From positions 1-64,000 of the forward strand of contig NZ_JAOAOQ010000006.1 in the NCBI RefSeq assembly GCF_030398385.1: DNA of 64,000 nucleotides. The letters run 5' to 3'. Of this stretch, positions 60,523-64,000 are shown one piece after another (the first letter of the stretch is position 1; the number at the start of each line of letters is the position of its first letter). This DNA is from Aquibium sp. ELW1220 (lineage in GTDB: Bacteria; Pseudomonadota; Alphaproteobacteria; Rhizobiales; Rhizobiaceae). The position numbers and the translations under genes were made by a program. The notes under the pieces were generated by a model that was not told where the DNA came from, made no database searches, and saw nothing but the letters and a program-made list of their open reading frames with translations.

Positions 60523-62427
60523 ATGGTCTCGCGCTATCACGAGGTCTACGAAGGCTGGAAACGCGATCCCGAAGGCTTCTGGGCCGAGGCCGCCGGTGCC
60601 ATAGACTGGGTCTCGCCGCCCAAGACGATCTTCGACGCAAGTGCCGGCGTCTATGGCCGCTGGTTCCCCGACGCGACCTGCAACACCTGCCACAACGCCG
60701 TCGACCGCCACGTCGAGAACGGCCGCGCCGACCAGCCGGCCCTCGTCTACGACAGCCCCGTCACCGGGTCGAAGAAGAGCTTCACCTACGCGGAGTTGAA
60801 GATCGAAGTCGAGGCGCTCGCCGCGGTTCTGGTCGATCAGGGCGTGGCAAAGGGCGACCGCGTCATCCTCTACATGCCGATGGTGCCGGAAGCGGTCTTC
60901 GCCATGCTCGCCTGTGCCCGCATCGGCGCGGTCCACTCCGTCGTCTTCGGCGGCTTCGCGGCGCGCGAGCTCGCCACCCGCATCGACGATTCCACGCCAA
61001 AGCTCATCGTCTCGGCCTCCTGCGGCATCGAGCCGGGCCGCGTGGTGGCCTACAAACCGCTGCTGGACGGGGCGATCGACATCGCCCGGCACAAGCCGCA
61101 ATCCTGCATCGTGCTCCAGCGCGACCAGCAGCGCTGCGATCTCATGGCGGGCCGCGACATCGACTATGCCGAAGCCGTCGGCGCGGCGAAGACGGCGGGC
61201 CGCACCGTGCCCTGCGTGACCGTCGCGGCAACCGACCCGCTCTACGTGCTCTACACGTCGGGCACCACCGGGCAGCCGAAGGGCGTCGTGCGCGACAATG
61301 GCGGGCACATGGTCATGCTCGCCTGGACGATGTGGAACGAGTTCGGCGTGAAGCCCGGCGAGGTGTTCTGGGCGGCTTCCGACGTCGGCTGGGTCGTCGG
61401 CCACTCCTACATCGTCTACGCGCCGCTGCTGCACGGCTGCACGACGATCCTGTTCGAGGGCAAGCCGGTCGGCACACCGGACGCCGGCACCTTCTGGCGG
61501 GTGATCGCCGAGCACGGCGTGGTGGCGTTGTTCACCGCGCCCACCGCCTTCCGCGCCATCAAGGGCCAGGATCCGAAGGGCGAATTCGTCGGCAGGTACG
61601 ACCTGTCGAGGTTCCGCACGCTATTCCTCGCCGGGGAGCGCGCCGACCCGGAGACGATCAAGTGGGCGGAGAACCAGCTGAAGGTGCCGGTGATCGACCA
61701 TTGGTGGCAGACGGAGACCGGCGCACCGATCAGCCAGAACCCGATCGGCCTCGGCCAGTTGCCGGTGAAGTACGGCTCGCCCGCCGTGCCGATGCCCGGA
61801 TACGAGATGCACGTCGTCGATGATGCGGGCCACGAGGTGGCGCGCGGCACGCTCGGCAACGTGGTCGTCAAGCTGCCGCTGCCGCCCGGCGCCCTGCCGA
61901 CGCTCTGGCATGCGGACGATCGTTTTCGCGACGCCTACCTCGCCGAGTTTCCCGGCTACTACAAGACCGCCGACGCGGGCTTCATCGACGACGACGGCTA
62001 TCTCTTCATCATGGCCCGTACCGACGACATCATCAACGTCGCCGGACATCGTCTGTCCACCGGTGGCATGGAGGAAGTTCTGGCCGAGCATCCCGACGTC
62101 GCCGAATGTGCCGTCATCGGCATCGCCGATACGATGAAGGGTCAGGTGCCCTGCGGCTTCGTCGTGCTCAATGCCGGTGTCACGCGCGATCCCGCCGAAC
62201 TTGAAAGGGAGGTCGTGGCGCTGGTGCGCGACCGGATCGGCCCGGTGGCTGCGTTCAAGACGGTCGTGCCGGTCAAGCGCCTGCCGAAGACCAGGTCGGG
62301 CAAGATCCTGCGCGGCACGATGCAGAAGATCGCCGACCACGAGGAATGGAAGATGCCGGCGACGATCGACGATCCGGCCATCCTGGAAGAGATCGCCGAG
62401 GCGCTGAAGACGAAGGGCCTGGGCTGA
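60523..62427 (+). CDS. prpE: Propionyl-CoA synthetase (PrpE-type acyl-CoA synthetase)
   Basis: This is a 634-residue cytosolic adenylate-forming enzyme that activates propionate (or another short-chain acid) to its CoA thioester. The N-terminal ACAS region (YHEVYEGWKRDPEGFWAEAA) is typical for the PrpE branch. The core motifs are YTSGTTGQPKG, the TETGAP adenylate region and the hinge/lysine motif RSGKILRGTM, whose lysine is the usual acetylation target. GGGGAGG lies six bases before ATG 60523. Acetyl-CoA synthetase is the main alternative, but the NTCHNAVDRHVE and IDWVSPP segments favour PrpE. It could be a target of the SLC5-kinase/XRE system upstream. Confidence 0.92.
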   Translation: MVSRYHEVYEGWKRDPEGFWAEAAGAIDWVSPPKTIFDASAGVYGRWFPDATCNTCHNAVDRHVENGRADQPALVYDSPVTGSKKSFTYAELKIEVEALAAVLVDQGVAKGDRVILYMPMVPEAVFAMLACARIGAVHSVVFGGFAARELATRIDDSTPKLIVSASCGIEPGRVVAYKPLLDGAIDIARHKPQSCIVLQRDQQRCDLMAGRDIDYAEAVGAAKTAGRTVPCVTVAATDPLYVLYTSGTTGQPKGVVRDNGGHMVMLAWTMWNEFGVKPGEVFWAASDVGWVVGHSYIVYAPLLHGCTTILFEGKPVGTPDAGTFWRVIAEHGVVALFTAPTAFRAIKGQDPKGEFVGRYDLSRFRTLFLAGERADPETIKWAENQLKVPVIDHWWQTETGAPISQNPIGLGQLPVKYGSPAVPMPGYEMHVVDDAGHEVARGTLGNVVVKLPLPPGALPTLWHADDRFRDAYLAEFPGYYKTADAGFIDDDGYLFIMARTDDIINVAGHRLSTGGMEEVLAEHPDVAECAVIGIADTMKGQVPCGFVVLNAGVTRDPAELEREVVALVRDRIGPVAAFKTVVPVKRLPKTRSGKILRGTMQKIADHEEWKMPATIDDPAILEEIAEALKTKGLG

Positions 62428-62431
62428 GCCG

Positions 62432-62447
62432 GAGGGCAGGCGCCCTC
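62432..62447 (+). terminator. Short hairpin after prpE
   Basis: GAGGGC and GCCCTC form a perfect 6-bp stem with a four-base loop five bases after the prpE stop. It is weak and lacks a T-run, but no other terminator is visible before the SDR gene. Confidence 0.35.
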
Positions 62448-62505
62448 TGGCCCGCCCACGCTGCGAGGTCTATAAGCGGCGCTCGGACATGTTCAGGAGC
62501 GCGCC

Positions 62506-63294
62506 ATGCCACTCGACGGGAAAGTCGCCATCGTCACCGGAGGCGCAGGCGGCATCGGCTACGCCATCGCCGAGCGCTTTGCGCGCGAGAAGGCCAAGGT
62601 GGTAATCGCCGACGTCGACACCGAGAAGGGCGCCCGCGCCGAGCGCGACCTCGCCCGTTTCGGCGACGTCCAGTTCGTGAAGGCCGATGTGGGCCGGCGT
62701 CTGGACGTGCACAACCTGGTCGCCGCGACCATCGACACGTTCGGAGACATCGACATCCTCGTCAACAATGCCGGGATTGCCCATGGCGCCGATTTCCTCG
62801 ACGTGACCGAGGAGGATTTCGACCGCGTGCTCGCGGTCAACCTGAAGGGCTCCTTCCTGACCGGGCAAGCGGTCGCCCGGCACATGGTCGAACGCGTGAA
62901 TTCGGGCGGCCCGGCGGGATCGATCGTCAACATGTCGTCCATCAACGCCGTGCTCGCGATTGCCAGCCAGGTGCCCTATTCGGTGTCGAAGGGCGGCGTC
63001 AGCCAGCTCACCAAGGCGATGGCGCTGTCGCTCGCGCCCCACGGAATCCGCGTCAACGCCATCGGCCCGGGCTCGATCCGCACCGACATGCTGGCGAGCG
63101 TCAATGCCGATCCCGCAGCGCGTGAGCGGATCCTCTCGCGCACGCCCCTCGGCCGCATCGGCAATCCATCGGAAATTGCCGCCATCGCCGTCTTCCTTGC
63201 GTCCGACGAGGCCAGCTACGTCACCGGCCAGACGATCTACGCCGACGGCGGCCGCCTGCCGCTGAACTACACGGTGCCCGTTCCGGAGGAATAA
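62506..63294 (+). CDS. Short-chain dehydrogenase/reductase
   Basis: This is a 262-residue NAD(P)-dependent classical SDR. The nucleotide motif VTGGAGGIGYAIAERF, NNAGIAHG, the catalytic serine in VNMSSINA and the Tyr-Lys pair in PYSVSKGGV are all present. An aspartate after the second strand (IADVDTEKG) suggests preference for NAD(H). Close relatives include glucose-1-dehydrogenase-like and 3-oxoacyl-ACP-reductase-like enzymes, so the substrate cannot be named. It is encoded 78 bases after prpE and may share its transcript. Confidence 0.9.
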   Translation: MPLDGKVAIVTGGAGGIGYAIAERFAREKAKVVIADVDTEKGARAERDLARFGDVQFVKADVGRRLDVHNLVAATIDTFGDIDILVNNAGIAHGADFLDVTEEDFDRVLAVNLKGSFLTGQAVARHMVERVNSGGPAGSIVNMSSINAVLAIASQVPYSVSKGGVSQLTKAMALSLAPHGIRVNAIGPGSIRTDMLASVNADPAARERILSRTPLGRIGNPSEIAAIAVFLASDEASYVTGQTIYADGGRLPLNYTVPVPEE

Positions 63295-63310
63295 GCGCGG
63301 TCGCCGATCG

Positions 63311-63334
63311 CTCCTGACGCGATGTCGTCAGGAG
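63311..63334 (+). promoter_or_regulatory. CTCCTGAC-type inverted repeat, copy 1
   Basis: CTCCTGACG and CGTCAGGAG are exact complements separated by six bases (CGATGT). The site lies 47 bases before the DUF1127 gene. A site with the same arms and spacing lies before the VOC gene at 63665-63688, so both genes are probably controlled by one dimeric regulator. A terminator for the SDR gene is the alternative reading. Confidence 0.6.
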
Positions 63335-63381
63335 GGGGATGGCACAATCTCTCCATCGCAAGACAGTCGATGGAGACACTC

Positions 63382-63564
63382 ATGACCACCTTCCCGACCT
63401 CACTGCTCGGCCGCTGGGCCGAGAGATGGCGCGCGACCCGCGACAGGGTTCGTACGGAAAGAGCGATCGCCCGCCTGTCGCCGGCGCTTCGTCGCGACAT
63501 CGGCTGGCCGGATGCGGTTTCGCATCAGACCGGCTGGCGCGGCCACATCGTCGACGGCAAGTGA
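63382..63564 (+). CDS. DUF1127 small basic protein
   Basis: This is a 60-residue, Arg-rich protein with the DUF1127 core RAIARLSPALRRDIGWPDA. Short DUF1127 proteins of alphaproteobacteria bind RNA or affect phosphate, carbon and small-RNA regulation in some species; the role here is open. TGGAG lies six bases before ATG 63382; two in-frame upstream ATGs at 63322 and 63370 lack such a site. It follows a palindromic operator shared with the VOC gene. Confidence 0.82.
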   Translation: MTTFPTSLLGRWAERWRATRDRVRTERAIARLSPALRRDIGWPDAVSHQTGWRGHIVDGK

Positions 63565-63664
63565 GGCGCGCGGCCGATGCGCCTGGCAGGGCTCCCCATC
63601 TCCTTCTCCACCCTGCCATCCGTGCAGTGCGGCCGCCCTGATGTGGGCGTCCGCAAACTGACAT

Positions 63665-63688
63665 CTCCTGACAGTATGTTGTCAGGAG
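63665..63688 (+). promoter_or_regulatory. CTCCTGAC-type inverted repeat, copy 2
   Basis: CTCCTGACA and TGTCAGGAG are exact complements separated by six bases (GTATGT), 39 bases before the VOC gene. Arms and spacing match copy 1, with only the innermost pair changed in a compensating way (G-C to A-T). Confidence 0.65.
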
Positions 63689-63727
63689 CACCCTGCCACT
63701 GTCTAATCCACCAAGAAAGGAATGCCG

Positions 63728-64000
63728 ATGTCATTCACTCCGCAGAATTCCGTCGTCTGGATCGAGATCCCGGTCACCGACATGGCGCGCGCCAAGGCCT
63801 TCTACGGCGCCGTGCTGCAGAACGAACTCGCCGACGAAGAGGGAGGGCCCAATCCCATGGCCCGGTTCCGTGCAGCAAGCGAGGAGGCAACGTCCGGCCA
63901 TCTCTATCCCGGCAAGCCGGCAGCGCCGGGCACCGGCAGCACCATCCATCTCGCCGTTGCGGCGCCGCTGGAGGAAGCCATGCAGCGCGTGACGGTCAAT
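63728..64000 (+). CDS. VOC-family protein (glyoxalase-like), 3' end outside window
   Basis: This is the first 91 residues of a vicinal-oxygen-chelate fold protein. The opening VVWIEIPVTDMARAKAFYGAVL is the classical first βαβ unit with a possible metal-ligand position, and TIHLAVAAPLEEAMQRV starts the second module. The family (COG3324-like) is often annotated as glyoxalase or bleomycin-resistance-like, but most members have no proven reaction. AAAGGA lies six bases before ATG 63728; ATG 63722 is too close to it. The operator at 63665-63688 precedes it. Confidence 0.85.
   Translation, partial: MSFTPQNSVVWIEIPVTDMARAKAFYGAVLQNELADEEGGPNPMARFRAASEEATSGHLYPGKPAAPGTGSTIHLAVAAPLEEAMQRVTVN

Noticed and set aside
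1-64000. Search by eye for CRISPR arrays, tRNA or rRNA genes, transposases, integrases and toxin-antitoxin pairs
   Set aside because: No spaced direct repeats, no tRNA-like cloverleaf next to CCA-type ends, and no mobile-element or toxin protein motifs were seen. A tRNA in an intergenic gap could still be missed by eye.

Overview
The window looks like a chromosomal segment of an alphaproteobacterium of the order Hyphomicrobiales (Rhizobiales), perhaps close to Phyllobacteriaceae. The grounds are high G+C, strict codon bias, the order zapA / DUF4164 divergent from tkt-gap-pgk-class I fba, a GapR-type DUF2312 protein, a DUF1127 protein and very many peptide-type and HAAT-type ABC transporters. 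I see no tRNA, rRNA, insertion sequence, prophage or CRISPR array. The taxonomic call is inference from gene content; no search was run.

Region 1 (1-18.4 kb) is a catabolic island. An aldehyde dehydrogenase (cut by the left edge) and a DadA/PuuB-type FAD oxidase form a translationally coupled pair. Next come an M28-like metallohydrolase, an IclR repressor, and a long plus-strand operon. That operon encodes a hydantoin/Asp-Glu racemase, a peptide-type ABC transporter (binding protein, two permeases, two ATPases), a quinone-oxidoreductase-like MDR protein, both hydantoinase/oxoprolinase subunits (HyuB, HyuA) and an M20 metallopeptidase. A shared 30-bp element precedes both the M28 gene and the racemase operon, so the IclR protein probably controls both. 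The likely job is import and stepwise opening of a cyclic amide, hydantoin or blocked peptide. The binding protein is a circular permutation of the usual family 5 fold.

Region 2 (18.4-38.4 kb) holds three more ABC importers. One is a complete minus-strand Dpp/Opp-type operon (18.4-23.6 kb). One is a plus-strand PotA-type operon ending with its own LacI regulator and a GpdQ-like phosphodiesterase (23.9-29.9 kb). The third is a minus-strand operon with HAD phosphatase, permeases, binding protein, metallophosphoesterase and fused double ATPase (29.9-36.9 kb), divergent from a LysR gene and followed by an orphan ModE-like HTH protein. Two phosphoesterases at the tails of two converging transporter operons suggest uptake of phosphodiesters or phosphoesters. 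A strong uninterrupted hairpin lies just downstream of each of the five ABC binding-protein genes in the window, including that of region 3.

Region 3 (38.4-43.6 kb) is a LivJHMGF-type importer with a Tat-exported binding protein.

Region 4 (43.7-48.7 kb) is a signalling cassette. It encodes an XRE/DUF2083 regulator carrying a histidine-kinase-like DHp segment, a stand-alone receiver protein, a small two-helix membrane protein and an SLC5-STAC histidine kinase of the CrbS type, with overlapping or closely spaced genes. It is probably a short-chain fatty acid or other carbon-substrate sensing relay; prpE is encoded 12 kb downstream.

Region 5 (48.9-64 kb) is housekeeping. It contains gapR, a candidate 6S RNA, zapA, DUF4164, tkt, gap, a K+/H+-antiporter-like protein, pgk, two paralogous SMR-like transporters with identically placed palindromes, class I fba, an SGNH hydrolase, prpE, an SDR, a DUF1127 peptide and a VOC protein cut by the right edge. 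The last two share one operator.
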